The translations under genes and the position numbers were made by a program. The notes below the pieces were generated by a model. The model searched no databases and had not been told where the DNA came from. It saw nothing but the letters and a program-made list of their open reading frames with translations. Positions 1 through 10,089 of a DNA stretch of 64,000 nucleotides are shown in pieces (the first letter of the stretch is position 1; each line of letters begins with the position of its first letter). Source of the stretch: Dioszegia crocea (lineage: Eukaryota > Basidiomycota > Tremellomycetes > Tremellales > Bulleribasidiaceae); NCBI GenBank assembly GCA_001600615.1, contig BCKK01000007.1, positions 1,208,431-1,272,430 of the forward strand, in the 5' to 3' direction.

Positions 1-740
1 AATACGCGGTCCGATACCTTGTCCAGGTCTCCATCCTTGTTTTTGAAGCAATGTTTGGCCGATTGAAGATTTAGCAGGTTCTATCAAGGATTGGAGGGCG
101 GATGGGATACTGTACAATCAGTTTACATTGTCTATTGAGGCTTAGATGCAGACACTGGCTCACTTCCGACTTGCCAATTCGGCAGATGTTGATCCTATCC
201 TATCCGACTTGAACGTCTCGGTATTCTCCAACGTCCGATCTTCCTTCATTTGCGCTAGATCTTCTTCATCCATGAAATCTTCAGGTCGCTGGACTTTGTT
301 TGCTCGGTTGGTGCGAGATGATTTAAATGTCGTTGGTGCCCATCCTATCTTATCAGCACCTTAACTTGACCTGCCTATCATAACGTTAGCCTGCCGAAGT
401 ACTCACCTTCTTTAGACCCAACAGAGTTATAGTATCCAGCACTATATCCTCCTGTAAACGCTCCATGAAACCGTCGTCGACCCTGTTCATCCCGGACCTA
501 CTAATCAGCCCTATATTCCACACCCCAAACCACAGGACACACCTCTTGTTGCCATTCAGGTACATACTCAAGCTTATCTTTCCGAGTTTCAGCCAGTGCA
601 GGTAGGGGTGTTCCAATCTGTTCATTAGCTGGCGAACGATTATGGTACGGTGGACTCACTTGGACGAAGGATTCGTTCAGATAGTGACTCTTTACGTTTA
701 TTTGCTCTAGGTCGAGCTTGTGTTTCAGGCGGGAGGTCAT
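1..740 (-). CDS. GPATCH1-like G-patch splicing protein, partial (C-terminus off the left edge)
   Basis: N-terminal part of a G-patch domain protein 1 (GPATCH1/TGH) homologue, a nuclear RNA-processing factor linked to the spliceosome. The start at 740 gives [13 protein letters not shown], the usual fungal opening. Short introns (about 42 and 45 nt) separate it from [15 protein letters not shown] and EWQQE, which joins in frame to [20 protein letters not shown] and [10 protein letters not shown], the hallmark block of this family. The next exon continues with [17 protein letters not shown] and [10 protein letters not shown], again family hallmarks. The last visible exon reads [20 protein letters not shown], the beginning of the G-patch itself, which promotes helicase binding in related proteins. 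The rest of the G-patch and the whole C-terminal half lie outside the window. The 5' side faces the MEMO1 homologue, 243 bp away and on the other strand. Family identification is firm; the exact role in this fungus is inferred. Confidence 0.9.
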
Positions 741-983
741 ATTGTTTCGCTAGAGAGCAGCCTAGCCCCCGAAGCTGACAAGAGAACCGTATAGCAAAGA
801 GTTCGAGGTGGCAAGTACAGGTTGTGTACAGTAGGTGGTGGAGGTTTCCTAATCGAAATTGAATTTGTATTAACTAGCTTTCAATACAAATGTGGGGTCT
901 CCACACAGCATTCCTTGGGTGGCGGCTATGCCTCACAGATCAGAATGGACTGCTCTTCCACCCCTCTTCAGCACTAGACAAGT

Positions 984-2633
984 ATGTCAGGAATGTAAGT
1001 CCTCCTTGCCCTGCCTAATGCTGTCTTACGTGGAACTGACAGAAACAGCCGAAAGCCCACACACGCCGGTAGCTGGTATACCTCCTCCGGTCCGCTTGCC
1101 CTCTCTGCGAAGTGGCCAGAGCTGACCCCACCCAGAATCTAAGCTCCGGGCAGAGCTCGACGGTTACTTATCTGCCGTCTCTCCAATTTCTGAGCTAGAC
1201 TATGATCCGCCAGTGTCAGATGCTAAAGCCATCATTGCGCCGTGAGTCCCCATTTCCGTCCTTCCCTTTCACCTCGACCGAGTCCAACAGCGGTTTGTGC
1301 GGGCATAGCTGACCCGTAGTCATGCTGGATTCTCATACTCTGGTCCTACAGCAGCTTGGGCATATGCTGCTATCCCTACCAAACGAGTGTAAGCCCTTCT
1401 CCCAATCAGTTCGATTTGGCGATGTGCTGATGTGATAAGGAAACGCGTCTTTCTGCTTGGACCATCACACCATGCCTACCTACCCGGAGTAGCTTTGTCA
1501 AGGTTTAAGACGTATGGAACGCCACTTGGTGACATACCCTTATGCGAGAAGAGTAAGCTTTTCGGCTCCTCCCAGTTCTTCTCAGTTCTGCACTTGACCA
1601 TAGCTGACACAAGCTAGCCATCGCAGAGTTACACGAGACGGGGATATTCTCCGATATGTCACCCTCAGTCGACGAAGCGGAGCATAGTTTAGAGATGCAC
1701 ATACTCTACATCCGACACATATTCGCAGAGTAAGTCCAGCTAGTTCTCTCGTATCGTCGCCTATTCGGCCAGTCCGGGGCCCAGCTGACCTTTTCCAGTA
1801 GAGACGATTTAAAACTGATCCCTATCCTCGTTGGGCATCCTGATGCGCGTACGCTTGCCTCCCTTAGTGAGGTCTTGGGCAAATATTGGGGAGAGGAAGA
1901 TACTTTCTTCGTCATCAGTAGTGATTTCTGTCATTGGTAAGTCTGACCAAAACCCCTTTCCGTAGGGTCATCTGGCAAGGCTTCTACTTCTGAATTCTCC
2001 CACAATGCCTCGATGACTCTCATCCCTCATCGATTCAATTTCTCTCATCCTCACCTAGTCTCCGTGTCCGATGTGGCCCCAGCTGACACCCAGGGGTTCC
2101 CGATTCTCCTGTATGCCGTACTATCCCTCCGCCCCTCATCCTCCCAACCCCGTCCCTCCCGTCCCTTCCGCTTCCGCTTCTTCCCCCGCCCCTACCCCTA
2201 TCTCCCCCTCAACCCCACCAGACCTAATCAAGCGATTCTCCAAACCCGGCCCTTCCCCCATCTGGCAGAGTATCCAATATATGGACCATGAAGCCCTTGA
2301 CATCCTCCGGCGGCCCGCACAGAAGGGCACTTTAGACGATTGGGAGGGGTATTTGGGACGAACCAAAGTGAGCTCAAATTGCTCCAATGATATAGATTTC
2401 TGGACTAGGGTGGAAGAGAGCTGATATGTTAGAACACTATCTGCGGACGAGAACCCATCAATGTTCTTTTGCACCTTATCCAGCATTTATACGCCGGCAA
2501 GGAATCTGCTGCTGCCCAGCCTGAATTTGTTTTCGTACGGTATGAGCAAAGCAGTCGGTGTTATGAGGCGAGAGATAGTAGTGTGAGCTATGTCAGTGGG
2601 GTTTTGCGCGTCCCGGCTGGGGCAGGGCGGTAG
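984..2633 (+). CDS. MEMO1 family protein
   Basis: Homologue of MEMO1, a dioxygenase-fold protein implicated in metal and redox handling and cell motility signalling. Joined exons give about 355 residues, longer than the human protein of about 297. Visible family blocks in order are THAGSWYTSS near residue 10, KAIIAPHAGFSYSG near 50, VFLLGPSHHAYLPG near 80, EHSLEMHILY near 135, IPILVG, FFVISSDFCHW near 190, NTICGREPINVL and a closing DSSVSYVSGVL. The histidines of APHAG and GPSHH and the cysteine of TICGR, reported metal-site positions in human MEMO1, are all kept. I chose the short first exon ATGTCAGGAAT because it splices in frame into CGAAAGCCC; an upstream ATG at 890 runs into a stop after splicing. 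A proline/serine-rich insertion follows SSDFCHW (see findings). At least seven short introns, nearly all with AGCTGA branch sites. The stop at 2631 converges on the complex I gene. Confidence 0.9.
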
Positions 2634-2925
2634 GGCAGTCGAGTGGACTGGAGGGGGGAGTTGGAGGATGGGTGTCGGGAAGGGATGGCGTCGGTATTGG
2701 GAGGACGTCTTTGGGAGAGTTGAGGTAGCGCTTGGAGTGTGTATATCATCGATTATGCCAGAAGAGGTTGGTTTGTACAAAGTCATTCAATAGTTGTATA
2801 TACCTATAGTGAGCAGAAGTTGGTCATGTATAAGCCGTTCCCCTCAACCCGCACATGTCCAGAGATGGGCAGAAGGGTAGTCGTGGAGAATGTTATACAT
2901 GCTTCCTGTCCTCGCTATTACACCA

Positions 2926-3384
2926 CTATTCAGTCTCGATAACTGTATAGCCCTTAATCTGAAGGCATCAGCTTATGATTCTGCTTCACACCCAAACCAT
3001 CCCTCCGCTTAATCCCTCAGACCCTCCCCACCCGACTGATCCATCCATCACACTCCACCCCACCCCCAATCTGTATCTTACCCAAGACTTACCTTGTTCT
3101 CCCTAATCATCCTCGTATACAACTCTGCCAACTCTTTACAGTTCTGCAAGTGATTCACACCTTCTCCACGGTAACATTTTTGTAATTCCTCCCGTACCAA
3201 TCTTGCCTCCATAGCTTTCACCCATGATTCTTTGACGTGTGTTTCTCTGTTCTTCAATTCCCCTAAGAGGTCAGCGTAAGTCTTGAGCTCTAACCACAAG
3301 TCTGCCCTATGTAGAGGCAGGAATAGACCGGGAAGGCGGAGAAGACTTACGTTTGTAGTCCTCCATTGATGGTACGCCAGACAT
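2926..3384 (-). CDS. mitochondrial complex I small subunit (NDUFB10/12 kDa-like)
   Basis: Three exons (3351-3384, 3093-3262, 2926-2958) encode a 78-residue protein beginning MSGVPSMEDYKRELKNRE and ending IKGYTVIETE. The central stretch VREELQKCYRGEGVNHLQNC, with two cysteines bracketing GVNH, followed by KELAELYTRMIRENK, matches the fungal NDUFB10-like accessory subunit of NADH:ubiquinone oxidoreductase, which sits on the intermembrane-space face of the complex I membrane arm. No cleavable presequence is apparent, as is normal for twin-cysteine subunits imported by the disulfide relay. Both introns have GT-AG ends, and all three exons join in one frame, which supports the short first and last exons. 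Assignment to the NDUFB10 group rests on the cysteine motif and size and is slightly less certain than membership in complex I. Confidence 0.8.
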
Positions 3385-4015
3385 TGTGGGCTGATTCCGA
3401 CTAAGTGATAGGGAGAGGCGGGAAAATACGGCCTGGGTGTGCGAGGGTGTTGCGGTTCTGAAGCTGGAGGATATACAGGCTGTATGTGGTCTTTTGAGAG
3501 ATCGTCGCTGTATAGGCTGGAGCTAGGTGGTCGATACTGGCCGGTCCAAAATACACGTCAGCGTAAGAATCGCTTACGTACCCCCTCGGACAAGGCTGAT
3601 TTCTTTCTAGCGGCAAGAGCCGCTTCTCTAAAATCCGGCTTGTGTCCGGGTGGAGGTTGTCCGGGACCCTGCATCGCCCATTCCAACATTTTGTCTCACC
3701 TTGCCATTCCCACCGCTCCCTCTTCCTCTTCCCCTTCCCAACCCCCCCAGCCCCCTTCTTCCCCGTCCCGCCTCTCCTTCCCCTGCCCACACTGGCCCTG
3801 GCCTAGTCTGTCCCTGCACACGGACACCCTCACCAACTCCGCCCACCCACCACACGGCGCACGGTCCAGTCAGGTCAGGCACCGTCCTTTAACTCTCGCA
3901 CCTGGGATCTAGCGTCGTCCACTGACTCTGATCAGCCACCGGATCCAAAATCATCCTTCTACCTCTTCTCCCCTTATCTACAGTACCTCCTCTACCTTCG
4001 ATACCATCACACATC
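3385..4015. other. divergent intergenic region, pyrimidine-rich
   Basis: A 631 bp gap between the divergent complex I and Pumilio-repeat genes. The right half (about 3690-3850) is strongly C/T-rich on the plus strand, and 3900-4015 stays pyrimidine-rich up to the ATG, as expected of a promoter and 5' leader. The open frames on both strands here are low-complexity proline or glycine readings and I do not accept them as genes. Confidence 0.6.
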
Positions 4016-7000
4016 ATGGCATACGCTCAGAATCTACCTCCACCCCCTTTCTACCCTCAATCTCATTCTGGATTTCACCCTCCTTCCCAGTCTTTATCCC
4101 TTGCTCAGCTCTCCCTCTCTCGACGTAACTCTCCACCTAGCGATTCTTCTTCTCCTGTCATCATGCCGCCCAACGCGCCCATGTGGGGTGGAAGTAATGG
4201 CGAGTGGTCTCATCAGGCTCGGAACGGCGTGATGCTTAGTAGTCCGTTGGGTATGGGTCATCCCCATGCTGGTGGATTGAGACGACCTGTAAGTTTGATG
4301 ATCGGTTACGATCCTTCCTGTCTTTGTTCACTCTGGCCCTTTCCCCAATAGCCTTTCCTCATCGTTTCTCCTTCATTCCCATCTCGCCTTATCCCCGCCG
4401 TCACCTCTCCAACCTTTCTCTCATCCAACCTTTTCTCTCTCCTTCCTCTCCTCGGTCTCCTTCCTCTATGGCTTCCTCCTCTGTCATACTACCCAAGTAC
4501 AAAGCTCACTCTCCAGCTCGGCGACGTAGCCTCGAACCAGATGCCAGCTCTTGGCCTAGCATCCCCCTTCGTCCCGTCCGACATCAACACCCTATGGGGC
4601 CCTCCCTTGGCTATGCAGAATCCAGAACAGAGGAGGGTATCTCTTGAGAAGGTCAGCTCCGAGTCCAGCTCCTAATGTGACCTAAGCTGACAATACAGGA
4701 GCTAGCAGCAGCCCAACGGAAGATCCGAGATCTGATTTTGGAGAATCAGCATTTGAAGCAGAGAGAGGCAATCAGGGTGAGCTATTCCGCACCTGGATTC
4801 GTGACAGAGCAAGGGCCGGCTGACTCCGCAGTATCACTCCCCTTCACCCCCCAGTATCACTGGATTGAGCCCAGGCACCTTCCACACACCTGGCCCCCTC
4901 TCAACACCCGGCTCCTACTTTGACACTATCGGAAGTAGCCTGAACTACTCGGTATATTCGGGTTTGGCACTTGAGAATACGCCAGGGTATCTGAAGGCGG
5001 ACAGTACGGGTCAATCGTCCCGTAGCAGCGTTGATGTAAGTCTCCCCAACAAGGTCAGGCTGACTTATCAGGAGAATGGCGTGTACAGGCCTTCACAGAC
5101 GTTGATCGATAAGGTCATGCATGGTAATTTCTCGTTCTCCAACATGAAGGATTATCAGATCCATTCTGTTGTTTGGGTCATTGCGCACGAGGAGTGTTCT
5201 AGCAACTCGCCAGAGAGGTGAGTTTCAACAGTCTCCTTCTTCCCCTCAGACCACTCCAACCTCTTCTTCCTCGCTTTCAAGGACGATGTCCCATACTGCC
5301 GCATCTCACCACCCTCAAAGTTGTCTCTGCTGAAGCTGAAGATGTAGCTCGTCCCTCAAGCTGGCTGTCAGCAACCTTGCCGTAAGTTCAGGATTACCCG
5401 TTCTCATGACTGAAGCTAATGTATTCAGGGCCGCTTCGTCAATGGTAACTCAACCTCAACTTGCATCAGCCTCATCAATGCCATTTTCGCTGAAGCGAAA
5501 AATCTCTGCTTCACCTCTTGTGGTAACTACCTCTGCCAACAGTTATTGGAGAAGGCCGATATGCCGGACAAGCTAAAGTTTATCGAAATTATCAGGTGAG
5601 TTTTCGTCCTTCGTGCTTGGACTCAATGACTGACAGTCAGGGATGACATCGTCCGTATTGCCGGAGACAAATTTGGGACGCATGTGGTTTGTAAAGGTAT
5701 CGCCATCAAAGAACTTGAGGTGAGCTGTTGAAGTCATGTGGACGTTGAGCGGTAGCTGATTAGTATAGGAACCCATCTCGGAGGCTTTGCTAGAGTATGG
5801 AGTATTTGATTCACTCAAGACTGGGGCTAGGCGATTGTGGCGCGAGGTGAGCTCACTGACGACCATTCTAACTGCGTGATCTACTTCAGCTGACACGGTA
5901 GTATATGGAGAGATGCCGACAAGCGGGAGTGGAAGATATCTTCCATCGGTGAGCTACTCTCCTACTGTAACTCCTATGGCAGCAGCTGATGATTTAGGAT
6001 CAATGAGGATATGAAGGGCCGTTGGGCAGAGTTGGCATGCACCAATGAGGTAAGCGACTGTCCGCCTCAGAACCGTCGAGGACTAGAGCTGATCAACGTA
6101 GCACGGATCTATCGCCGTCCAGCAGGTATTTGAACTCTTTGGCTCTCAGGAATTGACGGTGAGTTAGCAATGACTTGCTAGCTCGTTCAATCAGCTAACA
6201 CTCCAGAATCCATGCTATGAAGATGTCCGTTTCCGATCGCCTTGGCTTCTTGTAGCGCAGATTTAGAGCTGACCTTACAGATCTGTGCCAATATCTCCAT
6301 GGTCGCCAATAACCAATATGGCCAGTAAGCTTTTAGCTCGATCATATGCAATGAGCAAGAGAAGCTAACTTGCCAGCTTCCTCATTACCAAACTTCTCGG
6401 CGGCGCTCAACATCTCCTCAAATCTACATCTCAAGCTCTCGTCTCGGCCTACCCACCCGTCGCGCTCACGCACCACGGTGTCAACTTTGTGAAGGTTGGG
6501 CTGCAAGAGACTGATCGGGTCGGGTTGGTTTGTTATGTCGATGCGATCTGTAGTTCTGAGAATGGGTAAGTTTTCTTCCTGCCGTCTTGATGGCTCCTAT
6601 GTGGTGAAGTTGACAGACTAGGCAAACTCCCGGTATTGTCTCTATCGCTACTACATCAGTTGGGAAGGCCCACCTCAGTAAGTTTAGCTCTTGATACCCG
6701 ATGGTGATCAGAAGCTAACGAAGACAGTCTATGTTATTGGATTTGTAAGCCGATTTGTGACTTCAACTCCCCAATCCCTCTGATCTCAAAGCTGACCCAG
6801 ACAGTTGAGTCCACTAGAGCATAATCGAATTCGACAAGTTTGTAAAGCCTACAGTACAACTTTGAGGAATTCTCAAAGTGGTAATGATCTCTTACGATTC
6901 CTGTAAGTTGCCCTCTTTATGACTGTCTGTGGACTTCACAAGGCATGGGGATATAGCTGATATATTTAGTGGCCTGATCCATGCAGTCGGAGCTAGATAT

Positions 7001-7018
7001 CGATCTGGTTCAACCTAA
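4016..7018 (+). CDS. Pumilio/PUF-repeat RNA-binding protein
   Basis: Multi-exon gene starting MAYAQNLPPPPFYPQSHSGF, a long Pro/Ser/Gln-rich N-terminal region. A short coiled segment (ELAAAQRKIRDLILENQ) comes next, then a C-terminal array of Pumilio-like repeats. Repeat hallmarks include NYLCQQLLEKAD, GDKFGTHVVCKG, CTNEHGSIAVQQVFELF, NNQYGHFLITKLLGG and HHGVNFVKVGLQ. Such repeats bind single-stranded RNA base by base, usually in 3' UTRs, and act in cytoplasmic mRNA control. The stop at 7016 follows HAVGARYRSGST. The N-terminal degeneration and repeat spacing look more like the Puf2/Jsn1 type than a canonical eight-repeat Pumilio, but this is an impression only. More than ten short introns. Exon structure near 4340-4640 and 5219-5450 is ambiguous: adjacent plausible coding stretches lie in different frames (see findings). 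Confidence 0.75.
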
Positions 7019-7889
7019 ACCACACCCCTACACAACCCATCAACACCCATCATGTCTATACACATACGTACCGATCCAAACCACTATCATTGTCCATATT
7101 TTGTGAATTATCAGAAATCCCCGAATCAGCATCATCCCCACGACTTCCATCATGTGAATATCAACAAACTCAAACGAACAAACGAACAAACGAACAGCAT
7201 ATCGAAATATATCGACTACATCGCACCATAGCGCACGACCCAACGAAAACTCTCATTTCAACCATTTTACGATTCACGTCTCACGGTCTCAATAAACGGG
7301 CTTGACCCTCCCCTCTCATTTTTCACGTCATCACGATCACTCTCACCACCCCTATACACATTCCCCCTCCCATCGCATCCCCTCCCCTCTCAATTGTCAC
7401 TTTGTCCCCCACCCATTCTCAAAACCGCCAGTGGCGGATATGTTTGTACAGTAGAAAAACCCAAACGCCAAAAAAAAAAGTAGGAGCGTGGGGGNGTTTT
7501 GAGGAAGATTGGAAGGGTTTGGGAGTTGTCTTCTTCTCCTTTTGTGGATGGAGGAGGATTGGGGAAAGGGGAGGGAAGGAAGGGATGTTGATTCTTCAGT
7601 ATAGGTATAGGTTGTTTCTTCAGGTTCAGGTATTTGTAGCCTTCTTTCTCCTGGCTTTTTGCTAGGTATTACCCATGTATTCATTCATGTACACTCTATC
7701 GACGGGACGTTATAAGTCGGACGATACAGGATGTAATCAAGTACTCAATCATTAGAAAGTAACCTGCATCACCTTCCTGTTGCTAAAGCTGTTAATTTAT
7801 CACTGAGATCCCTCCACACCTAGCTTCGCCTCTTATAAACACCGCTCAAATCGTGCTCATGTATCCTCCGCCTATCTTGCCATCCTTCC
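7019..7889. other. convergent intergenic region with one ambiguous base
   Basis: An 871 bp gap between convergent genes. It holds an A-run near 7470-7480, an undetermined base (n) at 7495 next to a G-run, and purine-rich repeats at 7550-7590. The small open frames here are low-complexity and cross the n. I see no gene, and regard it as two 3' UTRs plus a spacer. Confidence 0.6.
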
Positions 7890-8481
7890 TCATTTGATGC
7901 AAACGGTGTGTGGGTCCGGAAGATTTCCATCCCAAACAAGCTCGAGGGACAGAGGGTCGACGTTTTCGATGGCCGCCCCAGCTTGGTAATTGCCACTATC
8001 GCGAATCCCATCAGGGTTGTACCACACCACCTGATCGGCCAAACTCTGCACTGTGCCCGCCCCCTCAGAGGGCTTGGACGTGACCAGATACAAGCTCATT
8101 GGGTCTCCCTCCGATTGTTCGATGTTCGAGTATAGAGGCCATTGAGTACCGTCAGTGATTGAGGCTTGATCGATGCAGATATCGATCGTAACGCTCCTCA
8201 GCGCTTCATTGAGGAGCAAAGCGATGAAGACGTCTTTCGGAGATTTTTCGCGAGTCTCGTCAATGTAGGCCCTGACGGCTTTCAAGGCCCTGAAGTCTGT
8301 TGAACCCGATCAGCAAGCTGCAAGTTCTACGAGCTGTGCCAAGGGAGGAACTTACGCCTTGTTCCACCACGCGTCGACTTCGACTTGTCTTGCACTGAAG
8401 GTTCTGCCATTCTGCTTGATGTAGATGCTGAAGAATTCTCAGAAAAGGGGTGACAGAGGGATATGTGAGTGACAGCAGCAT
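7890..8481 (-). CDS. unrecognised small protein
   Basis: I do not recognise this gene. A consistent three-exon model starts at 8481 (MLL), splices from CT|GTCACT to an acceptor after TTCAG, and reads IYIKQNGRTFSARQVEVDAW; it then splices to ALKAVRAYIDETREKSPKDV and runs open to the stop at 7890, ending DPHTVCIK. About 155 residues, soluble, mildly acidic, with no signal peptide or membrane segment. Codon use is strong in this frame. The second intron must end at GACTTCAG rather than at the earlier CAACAG to keep the frame. It could instead be the C-terminal part of the upstream gene at 8885-9738, but no exon bridges the 400 bp between them convincingly. Confidence 0.5.
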
Positions 8482-8884
8482 GTCGCCACCGGGTCATACA
8501 GATGATATATCCTACTTCCTACAGTACTGCCCTTAGGTGAAAGGTCGCGCTGACAAGGGAGTTGGCAAGCATGATACACGTCGCAGGTTACTTGAGGAGA
8601 GGGGGTAATGACAAGGGAATAGTCAAACGCAGACTTGCTTCAGGGCCCAGGATCAGCGCATGAGCTCACGCCGTGACAAAGGATTCGCTCGGTGGGCGAC
8701 AGGATGTACGCTTTCTGTCGAAAGCGGATGATAGAAAGTACCAGCCAGCTTTACGGGGCTGGAGGCGACGGACCGGTGTCAAATGTCAGAAGCACATAGC
8801 TGCATGTAGCAGGAGATGATACCTCACATATCAGTTGAGATGCATCAGATAGTCAGACTCTTCCCCACCCATGACACCTCCGCC
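8482..8884. other. spacer between two unrecognised minus-strand genes
   Basis: About 400 bp without a convincing exon on either strand. It is either the promoter of the 7890-8481 gene or a long intron if the two minus-strand pieces are one gene. Confidence 0.4.
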
Positions 8885-9738
8885 TCATCCCCTAGACTCA
8901 GTACTCACTCGATCCGGATGGTATGCGGCGCCCAGATCAGCTTGCCATCTTGGGTGGTCGCAGACACGAATTCTGTCACCTCCTGGCTGGTACAAAATGG
9001 GGAATTTTTGCCGAGTGGGCAAGCCGACCCAGAGGCTCTCGAAGATCCGGATCCGTGAGGCTCAGCGTACCTGAGGTACAACCTCACATCCGATCCCCTT
9101 GAACACCTGATTCTGTCGTAAAGGGGCCATAGGGATTTGTCTTGGGTACTACCTGCCCAAAATGAAACATTGTTCTTGTCTCGTCGTGGAAAAGGGCGTG
9201 AAGGACGTATCCTGGATAGTCGGGGTAACTCGCAACAATGTAGTCGCTGACTGCGCCCGCAGATTCGAAGTCTACAGATTTGGTCAGTTATGTTGACTAA
9301 GGGTGAGGAGGAGATGCACTCACGCTGTGTCATGATCGGAATATTGCCGCTGGTTTTGCTTGGTAAAATGCCAGTGGGGTCGGTGTGATTGCAGTCGAGT
9401 GGCAAGGGTGCTGTGTGAAAGAAGGACTGACATAGCCGGATGCTCCCAGGGTGTAAGTGATGCACGCCGACTTTGAGGGTGTCAAAATCTGTGCTGGAGG
9501 GTACAATGGATCAGGGAGTACTGCTACACGTCGCAAGAGGTTACAAAGGGAGGGTGGTGAACAAAGAAAGGATCCAAGGCGGAAGAATGTTCAGCGTGTG
9601 CGACTCGTACGAGGAGCACGGTTGACCAAGGGGCACTGCTGACAGTGGATTGCTTGCGTCCGTCGAGTAAGTCGTAAGCGCCTCATCGTAAAAAGATAAG
9701 AGGTACCGCCCCACCACAGTGCCCGCCCCTTGGCTCAT
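8885..9738 (-). CDS. unrecognised multi-exon protein
   Basis: I do not recognise this gene, but several exons show clear coding signal. From the 5' end: MSQGAGTVVGRYLLSFYDEA at 9738; then DFDTLKVGVHHLHPGSI; then HFESAGAVSDYIVASYPDYP followed by GYVLHALFHDETRTMFHFGQ; then VFKGIGCEVVPQ; then SLWVGLPTRQKFPILYQPGG with WQADLGAAYHPDR. The last exon either stops at 8885 after a few more codons or splices onward. Introns of about 48 nt fit the later exons. The first splice is uncertain, because I could not find a strongly preferred donor joining the first two exons. Length is at least 200 residues with no obvious membrane helix or signal peptide. Its direction and proximity to the next minus-strand gene leave open that they form one gene. 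Confidence 0.45.
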
Positions 9739-10089
9739 CTCGCACGTTATCTCGCAACTATTAGACTGTCTTGAGCTTCGAGGGCGATCGCTGTCTGATG
9801 GTTCCTGAGCTAGTGTCAGATTTATCTGGTATTTCTTCCAGATAGCTCATCAAAGTCCGCAAGATTTGAGGTTAGCCATGTCCAGTCCGTAGAGCAGCGG
9901 TCATCGCCAAGCAGGACTTCCCTAATGTCGCGCGGCTTGTCGAGGCCACAGCTCGCGTCGGTCAGTTAGTGAAATCCTGGACTGAGTATTCCGAAGACCT
10001 TGGCTCATTCCCTGCCTCTACTCACGTATACAACTTCAACTTCATCCGCTTAATCTTTGTAACCCAACAAGGCATTGAAATAGCCGCCC
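9739..10089. other. intergenic region, nothing recognised
   Basis: About 350 bp between the start of an unknown minus-strand gene and the stop of the acyl-CoA ligase. It should hold the promoter of the former and the 3' UTR of the latter. No repeat or RNA gene seen. Confidence 0.5.

Noticed and set aside
3628..3912. Long proline- and glycine-rich open frames on both strands
   Set aside because: They come from a pyrimidine-rich promoter/leader and have no codon bias or family motif.
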